A DNA stretch of 64,000 bases, taken from NCBI RefSeq assembly GCF_024707105.1, contig NZ_JANQAJ010000006.1, positions 744,001 through 808,000 of the forward strand. Direction: 5' to 3'. The stretch's first letter is position 1, and each line of letters begins with the position of its first letter. Below the pieces are notes generated by a model. It did not search any database, was not told where the DNA came from, and worked only from the letters and a program-made list of their open reading frames with translations. Origin of the DNA: Devosia ginsengisoli (GTDB lineage Bacteria; Pseudomonadota; Alphaproteobacteria; Rhizobiales; Devosiaceae). A program made the translations under genes and the position numbers. Of this stretch, positions 43,074-51,657 are shown piece after piece.

Positions 43074-43661
43074 CTAAACCTCTTCCCCAGCCGCCAGCCG
43101 GAGCGCCAGCGCCTGCAGCATCATTATCGTCTTGGCGTCGCTGATCATGCCGCTGCCCACCATGGCCAGCGCTTCGTCCAGTCCCAGTTCGAACACTTCG
43201 ATATCCTCGCCCTCTTCGGTCAGGCCCCCGCCGGCACTCACCTGCCGGCCCGGCGTATAGCGGCCCAGGAAGCAGGCGCATTTCTCGGTCAGCGAGCCGG
43301 GGCTCATATAGGCGTCGAACAGGAAGATCATGGCTTCCGGCTCATAGCCGGTTTCCTCCACGGCCTCGCGCCGGGCGGCAGTTTCGATATCCTCGCCATC
43401 GGTCAGCCCCGCCGGGGCTTCGATCAGCCAGGCCGGATCGCCATTGAGATGGGCGGGCAGGCGGAACTGGCGCGTCAGGATCAGCGTGCTTGTGGCCGGG
43501 GCATAGAGCAGCACCGCGGCGGCGCTGCCATGGTCATAGACCTCGCGCTGCACGGTTTGCCGCGTGCCGTCGCGGCGGGCGTGGTCCACCTCGTAGCGGT
43601 CCAGCTTGCCCCAGCCATGCGCCAGCGGAGTGGTGCTCAGTATCGTCACGCGGTCGGTCAT
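43074..43661 (-). CDS. NUDIX hydrolase (ADP-ribose/GDP-mannose pyrophosphatase type)
   Basis: This 195-residue NUDIX protein opens RVTILSTTPLAHGWGKLDRYEV and contains the NUDIX box: Gly at GLTDGED, then ETAARREAVEETGY, with the R-E-x-x-E-E catalytic motif intact. The sub-family layout (AYMSPGSLTEKC with Pro-Gly-Ser) is that of ADP-ribose or GDP-mannose pyrophosphatases. ATG 43661 is used; 19 upstream codons are open without homology. The substrate cannot be fixed from sequence. Confidence 0.9.
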   Translation of the reverse strand: MTDRVTILSTTPLAHGWGKLDRYEVDHARRDGTRQTVQREVYDHGSAAAVLLYAPATSTLILTRQFRLPAHLNGDPAWLIEAPAGLTDGEDIETAARREAVEETGYEPEAMIFLFDAYMSPGSLTEKCACFLGRYTPGRQVSAGGGLTEEGEDIEVFELGLDEALAMVGSGMISDAKTIMMLQALALRLAAGEEV

Positions 43662-43831
43662 GCGGGCTCCTTTGTCGGTCCGTCTTCTGCCCCAAAGCGC
43701 CGTCCCGGGCCAGCCCACAATCCTGAATGCCAGCTAAACGCGCAGTTCACGCCGGAGTGAAGTGGGGCTCGCTAGAAGGCGCCCCATCAGCGGCGACCAC
43801 AACGGCGCCGCACGCTTCAAGGGAATAAATC

Positions 43832-44302
43832 ATGTCCAACAAGACTTTCGCCATTGCCTTCGCCATCGCCTCGTTTGCCGGCCTCGCTGCCGCCATTCCG
43901 GCCCAGGCCGCCACCCGCGCGGTCGATATCCATGCCGAGCTGTTCGCCAACCGCTGTATCGCCCAGGGCGGCGTGGTGACCGCCGCCAGCCCTGCCGTGG
44001 CCTGCCAGACGCCCGATACGGTCATCGTCTGCAGCTTCGTGACGCTCAACCGCGCCCATTGCCAGTGGCCGGGCATCGAAGGCCAGGTCGCGGTCAACCG
44101 CATCATCGGCATGCAGCCCGCCCATTCGGTCGGCGGCGGCGCCGGCGGCCCGGTCAAGAAGGATGGCGGCATCGATCTGCCCGACCTGCCGCTCGACAAT
44201 GGTGGTGGCGGCGGTGGCATCGACCTGCCGGACCTGCCGTTCGACAATGGTGGCGGCGGTGGCGGTATCGACCTGCCGGACCTGCCGCTCAACAACGGCT
44301 GA
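43832..44302 (+). CDS. Secreted protein with Gly-rich IDLPDLP tandem repeats
   Basis: I do not recognise this 156-residue protein. A signal peptide (1-27, cleavage near AQA) is followed by a domain with four Cys (residues 42-77 region), which may form two disulfides. After it come three near-identical repeats of about 16-17 residues, each reading GGIDLPDLPxDNG or similar, joined by Gly runs. The 3' end is a strong terminator. The coupling of a Cys domain to a Gly/Asp-Leu-Pro repeat tail suggests a surface or matrix protein. Confidence 0.78.
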   Translation: MSNKTFAIAFAIASFAGLAAAIPAQAATRAVDIHAELFANRCIAQGGVVTAASPAVACQTPDTVIVCSFVTLNRAHCQWPGIEGQVAVNRIIGMQPAHSVGGGAGGPVKKDGGIDLPDLPLDNGGGGGGIDLPDLPFDNGGGGGGIDLPDLPLNNG

Positions 44303-44322
44303 GCCACACCCATCGCGTCATG

Positions 44323-44356
44323 CTGCCCTCGGATACATCCGGGGGCAGTTCTGTTT
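44323..44356 (+). terminator. Terminator after the Gly-rich repeat protein
   Basis: CTGCCCTCGG (44323-44332) and CCGGGGGCAG (44339-44348) form a 10-bp stem with one G-U pair and a 6-base loop. TTCTGTTT follows. Confidence 0.8.
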
Positions 44357-44357
44357 C

Positions 44358-44783
44358 CTATGCCTGCGCCAGATGCTCGTCCCGCAGCGCCGCCATCTGT
44401 CGCTCCACCGCACCGGGCCCACCGCGGTCGCGCGCTTCGCCCGTCGCCGCCATTGCCGGGTCGACCGGCATGTATTTGCGGCTCCAGCGGCTGATCTGGG
44501 CGATGACAGGCAGCAGGTCGATCCCCTTTTCGGTCAGCGAATAGATGGCCTTGAGCCGGTGGTTCGGGTCATCAGCCTTGCTCAGGATGCCGGCATCCAC
44601 CAGCATGGCCAGCCGGTCGGCCAGGATATTGCTCGAAATGCCTTCATCCGAGGCCAGGAATTCGCGGTAATGGCGTTTGCCGGCGAACATCATGTCGCGA
44701 ATGATCAGCAGGGACCATTTGTCCCCGAAAATTTCCAAACCCAGATTGATGGGGCAGCCGGAGCGATAGGTACGATCAGTCAT
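44358..44783 (-). CDS. HxlR-type winged-helix regulator
   Basis: The 141-residue protein has the HxlR signature: CPINLGLEIFGDKWSLLIIRDMMFAGKRHYREFLASDEGISSNILADRLAMLVDAG read as helix-turn-helix and wing. Position 10 is Cys, as in redox-sensing members. It is transcribed divergently from an alpha/beta hydrolase gene. Two TTGC-N5-GCAA dyads lie between them and are good candidates for its operators. The C-terminus (about 110-141) extends as a helix. Confidence 0.92.
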   Translation of the reverse strand: MTDRTYRSGCPINLGLEIFGDKWSLLIIRDMMFAGKRHYREFLASDEGISSNILADRLAMLVDAGILSKADDPNHRLKAIYSLTEKGIDLLPVIAQISRWSRKYMPVDPAMAATGEARDRGGPGAVERQMAALRDEHLAQA

Positions 44784-44805
44784 GGCTTGACTCTAAGATG
44801 AATGC

Positions 44806-44835
44806 TTGCGAAAAGCAATCACTTGCATTTTGCAA
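44806..44835. promoter_or_regulatory. Two dyads for the HxlR-family regulator
   Basis: TTGCGAAAAGCAA (44806-44818) and TTGCATTTTGCAA (44823-44835) are the same TTGC-N5-GCAA dyad twice, 17 bp centre to centre. They lie between the divergent HxlR and hydrolase genes, directly upstream of the hydrolase ribosome-binding site. Confidence 0.7.
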
Positions 44836-44850
44836 TCAAAGGAGGAGCCA

Positions 44851-45516
44851 ATGTCGACCTTTGTCATCGTACACGGCGCATGGGCGGGCAGTTGGGGCTG
44901 GGATCCGGTGGCCGAGCGGCTGCGGGCCAGCGGGCACCGCGTGCATGTGCCGACGCTCAGCGGTCTGGGCGAGCGCTCGCATCTGGCCCATCTGCCGATC
45001 GACCTGATCACCCATATCGACGACATCGTCAACGAGATGGTCTGGCATGCGCTTGATGATGTCGTGCTGGTGGCCCATTCCTATGGCGGCTTTGTCGCCA
45101 CCGGCGTCGTCGAGCGCGCCGCCGACCGGATCGCCTCGATCGTCTATCTCGACGCCTTCATCCCCGAAGATGGCCAGTCCTTCGCGGACATTATCGGCGA
45201 GAAGCTCACCGGTCCTGTCGTGCCGGCCCCCGAGATCGGCGGCAACGAATATCCCACCGAGGCCGAGCGCGACCGCATCGCCGCGCTTGCCACGGCCCAG
45301 CCCACCGGCACCTTCACCGAACGCCTCAGGCATAGCGGGGCCTATCGTCAGGTCGCGCGCAAGACCTACATTCTGGCCACCGGCTGGGAGGGGTTCCAGC
45401 AGGTCGCGTCGCCCTTGCGGGACGATCCGGCCTGGACGGTTCATGAATTGCCCTGCGGTCACGACGTGCCCCTGCTCATGCCGGACGAACTGGCGGCCTT
45501 GCTGGAACAGGCGTGA
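44851..45516 (+). CDS. Alpha/beta hydrolase (divergent partner of HxlR regulator)
   Basis: The 221-residue protein starts MSTFVIVHGAWAGSWGWD and has a nucleophile elbow at AHSYGGF with the Ser, an Asp at LYLDAFIPEDG, and a His near CGHDVPLLMPDEL. This arrangement fits the salicylate esterase/hydroxynitrile lyase-like group of alpha/beta hydrolases. ATG 44851 follows AGGAGGAGCCA. It is probably repressed by the HxlR-type regulator transcribed away from it. The substrate is not known. Confidence 0.88.
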   Translation: MSTFVIVHGAWAGSWGWDPVAERLRASGHRVHVPTLSGLGERSHLAHLPIDLITHIDDIVNEMVWHALDDVVLVAHSYGGFVATGVVERAADRIASIVYLDAFIPEDGQSFADIIGEKLTGPVVPAPEIGGNEYPTEAERDRIAALATAQPTGTFTERLRHSGAYRQVARKTYILATGWEGFQQVASPLRDDPAWTVHELPCGHDVPLLMPDELAALLEQA

Positions 45517-45546
45517 GGCGGCCGCAGCGACATTCCAGACCGAGAA

Positions 45547-46221
45547 CTAGGTAGCGTGGTTCATGATCGAAAGCGCCACCATCGTCAGGCCGGCGAGGAT
45601 CACGGCGAAGCCGAGCAGGATATTGCCTGCCACTTCGAGGATGGCCCGGAGCCTGCGGGTTTCGCCCTGGCTCTCGACCCAGGCGACTTCGACCGAGAAA
45701 TACCAGGCCAGACCGGCCAGAAAGATCAGTATGGCCGCGATCGTCGTTGCGGTCGTGCCGTGCTGGCTGACGATTAGCGCCAGATCGAGCGCCAGGACGA
45801 ATGGCACCGTCGCATAGCATTGGCTGTAGAAGGCCGGCTTCAGGACCTGCTTGGTGACCCTGGCGCCACGCTGCCTGACATCGCGCAGCGCGAGAATGAG
45901 TGGAAAGAGGCTGAAGGCCACCGCGCGGGAAAACAGCAGGTTCTGCTCACTGTCGAAGAATCCGCCGAGCGGGGGAGACGGCCCTTCGACGATCAGTTGC
46001 AGCAGATAGGCGAAGAACATGGTGAGCAGCAGGAAGATCGGCGGGCTGAGCGCATCATCGAACCGCCCCACGCCGTCGTCCTGGAGTTCGGTCTTGGCGT
46101 AATTCATCATGTTGTGCGGATGCCGAAGGCAGCGCCAGAGCGTTATCGGATAGAACAGAGCCCAGGAGACGATCTCGTAAAGCAGCTCTTCGATCGATTT
46201 GAGCAGCTTCATGAAGTCCAT
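45547..46221 (-). CDS. Multi-pass membrane protein (permease-like, unknown family)
   Basis: I do not recognise a named family. The 224-residue protein has about five membrane segments (centres near 18, 60, 105, 145, 195) and starts MDFMKLLKSIEELLYEIV. Its topology resembles Yip1-like or DUF-type permeases. ATG 46221 is used because the first hydrophobic stretch follows. It is a single-gene unit; 176 bp with no recognised gene separate it from the hydrolase at 46398. Confidence 0.68.
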   Translation of the reverse strand: MDFMKLLKSIEELLYEIVSWALFYPITLWRCLRHPHNMMNYAKTELQDDGVGRFDDALSPPIFLLLTMFFAYLLQLIVEGPSPPLGGFFDSEQNLLFSRAVAFSLFPLILALRDVRQRGARVTKQVLKPAFYSQCYATVPFVLALDLALIVSQHGTTATTIAAILIFLAGLAWYFSVEVAWVESQGETRRLRAILEVAGNILLGFAVILAGLTMVALSIMNHAT

Positions 46222-46397
46222 GCGTGATCTCCCAATGCCATGCCGCAGACCATAATATAGCTGGCTGCGAGCACTATGCGTAGCCGGGCGCCGTTTGATG
46301 GCGATCATTCGCCTGCGCCGGCAGCCAGCTAATTTGCCGGGCGTGTCGATTTCTCTCCCTGCTGCTCGTCGTCAAGGCAGAGAAGAGGAGATTTCCC

Positions 46398-47308
46398 ATG
46401 CTGAGACGCACCTTCCTGTCCCTGACCGCCGCGCTGGCTTCGCTCATGGCGCTGCCCGCAACCGCCCAGCAATCCGACCAACCCGCTCCAGGAGCCGCCA
46501 TGTTGCCCGCCCCGTCGAAATCCGGCTACGCCCCCGTCAACGGCGTCGAAGTCTATTATGCCGTTTATGGCGAGGGCGATCCGCTCGTCCTGCTGCATGG
46601 GGGCCTGGCCAATATCGACATGTTCGGGCCCAATGTCGCCCTGCTGGCGCAAGGCCGTCAGGTCATCGCCATCGACCTGCAGGGCCATGGCCACACTTTG
46701 CCCTTCGATCGCCCGATGAGCTACGAGGCCATGGCCGACGACGTCGCCGGCGTGATCCAGTATCTCGGCTTCGAAAAGGCCGACCTCATGGGCTATTCGC
46801 TGGGCGGCGGTACGGCCCTGCGCGTGGCGATCCAGCATCCGGAGCTGGTGGACCGGCTGGTCGCCGTCTCCGCCCCCTATGCCTGGGCGGGCTGGCACGA
46901 TTACAATCAGCAGGGCATGCGCTCGATGACGCCCGACATGGCCGAAGGCATGAAGGGCACGCCGCTCTATGAATCCTATGCGGCGGTCGCGCCCGATGTG
47001 AACAACTTCCCGGTCCTGATCGAGCAGGTCACGGCGATGATGATGCATGATTTCGACTGGGCCGCCGAGGTCAGGGAGATCGAGGCGCCGACTCTTCTGA
47101 TGTTCGCCGACTGGGATGCGGTGCGCACCAGCCATGTCGCCAGCTTTTTCGAACTGCTTGGTGGCGGGTTGCAGGATGCGCTCTGGGACGGCTCGGGCAT
47201 GAATGCCAATCGCCTCGCATCATCCCCAATGCCACTCATTACAACATCTTCAACGACACCCGTCCCGGCGAAGCCGCCATCGCCTTCCTCGATGCCGCCG
47301 CGCAATAG
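46398..47308 (+). CDS. Secreted alpha/beta hydrolase, C-terminus probably frameshifted
   Basis: The protein has a signal peptide (1-24), then an alpha/beta hydrolase core with LLHGGLANIDMF, the nucleophile elbow MGYSLGGGTA, and a later Asp at FADWDAV. In the raw frame it runs to 47570, but the tail after LAS is low-quality (SSPMPLITTSST...). One missing C at 47218 would restore Ile-Ile-Pro-Asn-Ala-Thr-His-Tyr-Asn, which carries the catalytic His. The protein would then end AAIAFLDAAAQ at TAG 47308. A terminator lies 19 bp after that stop. I give the end of the restored gene. Confidence 0.8.
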
Positions 47309-47327
47309 ACCCCGGCGCGATTCCTCG

Positions 47328-47350
47328 AAAGCCCGGCATTGCCGGGCTTT
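47328..47350. terminator. Bidirectional terminator between hydrolase and EamA-3
   Basis: AAAGCCCGGCATTGCCGGGC and TTT form a near-perfect hairpin (AAAGCCCGGC-ATT-GCCGGGCTTT). It serves the hydrolase (plus) and the EamA gene (minus), which converge here. Confidence 0.9.
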
Positions 47351-48214
47351 CTATTGGGCGAACCTGCGAGCCCCGATAACGCACAGGATGACCGCGACCG
47401 TAACCAGCAGCATGATCGGGGTCACCTCTTCGCGCAGCAATGTGGCGGCCAGCGCCAGGCCGAAGAACGGCTGCAGCAATTGCAACTGGCCGACCGCGGC
47501 AATGCCGCCCTGGGCAAGGCCGCGATACCAGAAGACGAAGCCGATCAACATGCTGAAGAGCGAGACATAGGCCAGGCTGATCCAGGCCGGTGCGGCGACA
47601 TCGGCAAATGAGCCGGGCCAGTAGAGCAGCGTCAGCAACCCCATCAGCGGCAGCGACAGCACGAGCGCCCAGCAGATCACCTGCCAGCCGCCGAGCCTGC
47701 GCGAGAGCCTGGCGCCTTCGGCATAGCCCAGCCCGCAAACGACGATTGCGCCAAGCATCAGCGCATCGCCGACCGGCGAAGCCGTCAGCCCCTGCGACAG
47801 GGCGAACCCGGCCACGAGGGCACTGCCGAGCAGCGAGAAAGCCCAGAAGGCGGCCCTTGGACGTTCCCCGCCCCGGACGACGCCGAAGATTGCCGTCGCC
47901 AGCGGCAGCAGACCGATGAAGACGATGGAATGCGCCGAAGTGACATGCTGCAAGGCGAGGGCGGTCAGCAGCGGGAAGCCGACGACGACACCCAGGGCCA
48001 CGATGGTCAGTGATGCCAGGTCGCCACGGGCCGGCCGGCGCTCCCGGAACAGCAGCAACAGTGCCAGGCTCAGGATACCGGCAATGGCGGCGCGGGCCAC
48101 CGTGAGGAATACCGGATCGAAGGCCTGTACGGCCACACGGGTGGCAGGCAGCGACCCGCTGAAGATGATGACCCCGATCAACCCGTTGATCCAGCCGCTT
48201 CTTGCCTGTTCCAT
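47351..48214 (-). CDS. EamA/DMT family transporter 3
   Basis: This 287-residue exporter has ten membrane segments in two EamA halves. Motifs are FSGSLPATRVAV at the first helix and ATRVAVQAFDP, with LLQPFFGLALAATLLREEVTP near the end. It diverges from the MocR-type regulator across an 83-bp gap. MocR/PdxR genes next to EamA exporters are a common pair, so its expression is probably controlled by that regulator. The substrate may be an amine or amino acid. Confidence 0.88.
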   Translation of the reverse strand: MEQARSGWINGLIGVIIFSGSLPATRVAVQAFDPVFLTVARAAIAGILSLALLLLFRERRPARGDLASLTIVALGVVVGFPLLTALALQHVTSAHSIVFIGLLPLATAIFGVVRGGERPRAAFWAFSLLGSALVAGFALSQGLTASPVGDALMLGAIVVCGLGYAEGARLSRRLGGWQVICWALVLSLPLMGLLTLLYWPGSFADVAAPAWISLAYVSLFSMLIGFVFWYRGLAQGGIAAVGQLQLLQPFFGLALAATLLREEVTPIMLLVTVAVILCVIGARRFAQ

Positions 48215-48297
48215 GACCCGCTCCCTGTCGCGGGCCCTTATCCGTTGCCGCTGGCGAAAGTGCCAGCTACAGTGCGGTACGGTTTGAGCGAACTGTT

Positions 48298-49722
48298 ATG
48301 GCCACTGAAGCAATACAGACAGAGCCGGTAAGCCGCATCGGCATGGTGATGGCGACCATTCGCCAGCGGATTGCCGCCCGGACCTTGGTCGCCGGCTCCA
48401 AGCTGCCATCGGTGCGGGCGCTGGCGCGATCCATGCAGGTCTCGGTGTCCACCGTGGTGGAGGCCTATAACCGGCTCGTCGCCGAAGGGGCGATCCTCTC
48501 CCGTCCGGGATCGGGCTTCTATGTCGCCTCCCAGGTTGCCCCGATGGAGTTGTCGGCGCTGGAGCCGAAGCTGGACCGCGCCATCGATCCGCTCTGGATA
48601 TCCCGGCAATCGCTGGAAGGGGACGAGGCCGTGCTGAAGCCGGGCTGCGGCTGGATGCCGGCATCGTGGTTGCCGCAGCAGGTTATCCGCAAGGCTCTGC
48701 GTACCGTATCGCGGGGCCGTGCCGAAGCGCTGGCGAATTATGGCTCGCCACTGGGATTGCCGCCGCTCCGCCAGTTGATCAGCCGGCGGCTGGGCGAGCG
48801 TGGTGTGGAAGCATCTCCCGATCAGATCATGCTGACCGAAAGCGGCACGCAGGCCATCGATCTGCTGTGTCGATACCTGCTCGAGCCGGGCGACACCGTG
48901 CTGGTGGACGATCCATGCTATTTCAATTTCCAGGCCCTGTTGCGGGCGCATCGCATCAGGATGGTCAGCGTGCCCTACACGCCGACCGGGCCGGATATCG
49001 ACGCCTTCGCCGCCATTCTCGCCGAGCGGCACCCGCGGCTCTACATCACCAATTCCGCCGTGCACAATCCGACAGGGGCCATCCTGTCGCCGGTCACCGC
49101 GCACCGCGTCCTCAAGCTGGCCGACCAGCATGGGCTGATCATCATCGAGGACGACATCTTCGCTGACTTCGAGCATGTGCCGGCGCCGCGGCTTGCCGGG
49201 TTCGACGGGCTCAATCGGGTGATCCAGATCGGCAGCTTCTCGAAGACCCTGTCGGCATCGGCCCGCTGCGGCTTCGTTGCGGCCCGGCCGGAATGGATCG
49301 AGGGGCTGATCGATCTCAAGATCGCGACCATGTTCGGCGGGGCGCGGCTGAACGAGGAACTCATGCATGCCGTGCTGAGCGATAGCGGCTTTCGCAAACA
49401 TGCCGCCGCCCTGCGGGTCAGGCTCGAACGCGCGCGCCGCGAAGTGGGGGAGCGTCTCCGCGAGATCGGCGTCATGCCCTGGATTGAGCCGCGCGCCGGC
49501 ATATTCCTCTGGTGCCGCCTGCCCGCCGGCATGGATTCTGCCGAGGTGGCGCGCCTTGCTCTGGCTTCGGGGCTCGTTCTCGCACCGGGCAACGCCTTCA
49601 GCGTCGCACAGACTGCGGGCGCCTATATGCGCTTCAACGTTGCGCAGATGGACGAACGTGTATTCGACATCTTGCAGTCCTGCATCCGACAAGGCCTGCT
49701 TTCGCCTTCCACCCGACAATAA
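48298..49722 (+). CDS. MocR/PdxR-type transcription factor (GntR HTH plus aminotransferase domain)
   Basis: The 474-residue protein joins an N-terminal GntR winged helix (about 14-75) to a fold-type I aminotransferase domain. The latter has LTESGTQAIDLLCRYLL, the PLP-binding Lys in the GSFSKTLSASARCGFVAA region, and a YITNSAVHNPTGAILS segment. MocR proteins bind PLP and respond to amino acids or vitamin B6-type signals. It is transcribed away from EamA-3, its likely target. The length is normal. Confidence 0.93.
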   Translation: MATEAIQTEPVSRIGMVMATIRQRIAARTLVAGSKLPSVRALARSMQVSVSTVVEAYNRLVAEGAILSRPGSGFYVASQVAPMELSALEPKLDRAIDPLWISRQSLEGDEAVLKPGCGWMPASWLPQQVIRKALRTVSRGRAEALANYGSPLGLPPLRQLISRRLGERGVEASPDQIMLTESGTQAIDLLCRYLLEPGDTVLVDDPCYFNFQALLRAHRIRMVSVPYTPTGPDIDAFAAILAERHPRLYITNSAVHNPTGAILSPVTAHRVLKLADQHGLIIIEDDIFADFEHVPAPRLAGFDGLNRVIQIGSFSKTLSASARCGFVAARPEWIEGLIDLKIATMFGGARLNEELMHAVLSDSGFRKHAAALRVRLERARREVGERLREIGVMPWIEPRAGIFLWCRLPAGMDSAEVARLALASGLVLAPGNAFSVAQTAGAYMRFNVAQMDERVFDILQSCIRQGLLSPSTRQ

Positions 49723-49755
49723 ACGCCGCCGCCCGAACCGATGCGGCAGCAGCGT

Positions 49756-50241
49756 TCAGCCATCCAGCCAGGTGGCAAGGCCGTCCAGGGTCTGCAGTCC
49801 ATATTCCACCGCGCCGAAGTCGATGACCGCCTGCCGCCGCTCGCGACTTGGGTGAAGCTGGCGCATGGTCAGCACGGTCTTGCCGTCGGCCTGTTCATCG
49901 AAGGTAATGGTCATGTAGAAGCGCTCGGGATCGTCGGGCTCCGGAGTGCCGTAATCCACCACGATCAGTTCGCCGGGCACGATCTTGAGGAAGCGCATCA
50001 TGTTGGGGAAGCGCTGCTGCTGGCCTTCGAACTCGCCCACCATGTCGAAGCGCCACACGCCACCCTCGCGGATATCGGCCTCATGATTCTCGATGACGAG
50101 GCCGGCCGGACCATACCATTGGGCCAGCGCCTCCGGATCCATCCAGGCGGCGAAGACCTTGCGGCGCGGATGCTTCAGCACCTTGACCAGAACGATCTCG
50201 CGATCGAGCGACCAGGTCTCGAACAGCTTTTCCATGCTCAT
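49756..50241 (-). CDS. SRPBCC (AHSA1-type) domain protein
   Basis: The 161-residue protein has the AHSA1/SRPBCC fold (EIVLVKVLKHPRRKVFAAWMDP, WYGPAGLVIENHEADIREGGVW, and a C-terminal GLQTLDGLATWL helix). ATG 50241 overlaps the stop of the ArsR-type regulator as ATGA, so both are translated together. ArsR-SRPBCC operons are frequent; the regulator probably controls its own operon and the divergent reductase gene. Ligand unknown. Confidence 0.88.
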   Translation of the reverse strand: MSMEKLFETWSLDREIVLVKVLKHPRRKVFAAWMDPEALAQWYGPAGLVIENHEADIREGGVWRFDMVGEFEGQQQRFPNMMRFLKIVPGELIVVDYGTPEPDDPERFYMTITFDEQADGKTVLTMRQLHPSRERRQAVIDFGAVEYGLQTLDGLATWLDG

Positions 50242-50570
50242 TCTCTTTCCGTCCTGTCCAGATAGGCTTCCAGCCGGTCGAGCCGCTCGGCCCAGCCGCG
50301 GCGCTCCGCTTCCATCCAGTTTGCCGCCTCGTCGAAGCGCGCCCGCTCCAGCCGGCACCAGCGGCTGCGCCCGCGCTTCTCGCTGGCAATCAGCCCGCAC
50401 TCTTCCAGCACTTTGAGATGCTGGGCGAAGGAGGGCAGCGCCATGTCGAAGGGCTCGGCCAGAACAGTCACAGGCATCTCCCCTTCGGCAAGCCGTGACA
50501 CCACGGCGCGGCGGGTGGGGTCGCTGAGGGCGTGAAAGGCAAGGTCGAGCGGGGTCGAATGATAAGGCAT
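50238..50570 (-). CDS. ArsR-family helix-turn-helix regulator
   Basis: This 110-residue regulator starts MPYHSTPLDLAFHALSDPTRRAVVSRL and continues LPSFAQHLKVLEECGLIASEKRGRSRWCRLE, the winged-helix DNA-binding core of the ArsR group. There is no clear metal site (Cys-Val-Cys is absent), so the signal is not metal. ATG 50570 is used; 36 upstream codons are open. Operators are proposed at 50613 and 50647 in the gap to the divergent reductase gene. Confidence 0.9.
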   Translation of the reverse strand: MPYHSTPLDLAFHALSDPTRRAVVSRLAEGEMPVTVLAEPFDMALPSFAQHLKVLEECGLIASEKRGRSRWCRLERARFDEAANWMEAERRGWAERLDRLEAYLDRTERE

Positions 50571-50612
50571 GCGCCACGGTAAGGTGGATCGTGCAGTTGC
50601 GTCAACAACAAT

Positions 50613-50660
50613 AAGGCACTTGCCTTTGTATTCCATCTGAATTATTAAGGCATCTACCTT
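50613..50660. promoter_or_regulatory. Two ArsR-type operator dyads
   Basis: AAGGCACTTGCCTT (50613-50626) is a perfect palindrome with a two-base centre. AAGGCATCTACCTT (50647-50660) is the same with one mismatch. Centres are 34 bp apart in the 107-bp gap between the ArsR gene and the divergent reductase gene. A third, weaker AAGGCATG is over the ArsR start. Confidence 0.65.
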
Positions 50661-50677
50661 ACTATCAGGAGGCGCCA

Positions 50678-51588
50678 ATGGCCGTTCGTGTCGATCTCAA
50701 CATTTCCCTGGACGGTTTCGCGACCACCACGGATCAGACGCCCGACAATCCGTTCGGCGATGACTGGCCGCGTCTGGTTGCTGCCTATGCCGCCACCCGA
50801 ACGGTGCGTGAGCGCGTGTTCAAGGACAGGTCCGGAGCAGGCACTACCGGCATCGACGAGCAATATGCCCAGGCCTATTTCTCAACTATCGGAGCCGAGA
50901 TTATCGGCGCGGCATGTTCGGGCTTCACGCGCATCCCAACGATCCCGACTGGCGCGGCTGGTGGGGAGAAGAGCCGCCCTTCCGCGTTCCGGTCTTCGTT
51001 CTCACGCACAAGCCGCGGCCCCCCATCGAAATGGAAGGGGGCACCACGTTTCATTTTCTCAGCACCGCGCTCGCCGATGCGCTCCAGCAGGCGGCGCGCG
51101 TCGCCAATGGCAAGGATATACGCATTGGCGGCGGCCTCACCATCGTTCGCGACGCTCTCAAGGCCGGTCTTGTCGACAGGCTGCATGTCGCCATCACACC
51201 CATCCTGCTCGGACGCGGCATCCGTCTGTGGGACGACCTGCGCGGGCTGGAAGCCGGTTACACCGTCAAGGCAGAAACCGCCGAGAGCGGGACCGTGCAC
51301 CTCACTTTCCAGCGCCAGCCGGGGGCCGGCGATCTACGGTGGTCATGGGCCGCCCGGTCGGTGGCTTCTTTCTGGTTAGCTGACCGAAACATGCCGACCG
51401 CTCGCCCCGCGAGAGTGATGGCAGCCGAGCGGACCGGCTGCCTCCGGGATTGTGCCGGATTGCCCGATGTCCCCAGGGTCCAAACCACCACCGCAGGCCA
51501 CTTCGTCCGTTCCGCGCACACCTCGTGCGCTCCACGAACAAAGTGCGGAATGCGCCAAAAGTTGCAGTCCGGCGCTTTGATTTTGTAA
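50678..51588 (+). pseudogene. Dihydrofolate reductase-like (RibD C-terminal) protein, frameshifted
   Basis: The first 78 codons read MAVRVDLNISLDGFATTTDQ and onward in frame 1 to a break at 50911. The remainder is one frame over: MFGLHAHPNDPDWRGWWGEE, the strand TTFHFLSTALADAL, GKDIRIGGGLTIVRDAL and ITPILLGRGIRLWDDL, as expected for the RibD-C/DHFR-like fold. Adding one G at 50911-50912 gives Gly-Ala-Gly-Met-Phe-Gly and joins the two halves. After VHLTFQR, where relatives stop, the frame continues about 85 residues to TAA 51588, perhaps another lost stop. It is the divergent target of the ArsR pair. Confidence 0.75.
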
Positions 51589-51657
51589 CCTTTGGGCGCT
51601 AGAAGTCTCAAACCATTCCAAACTGCGAGCGGCAGAGCCGCGCGCCAGCGAGGCTTC

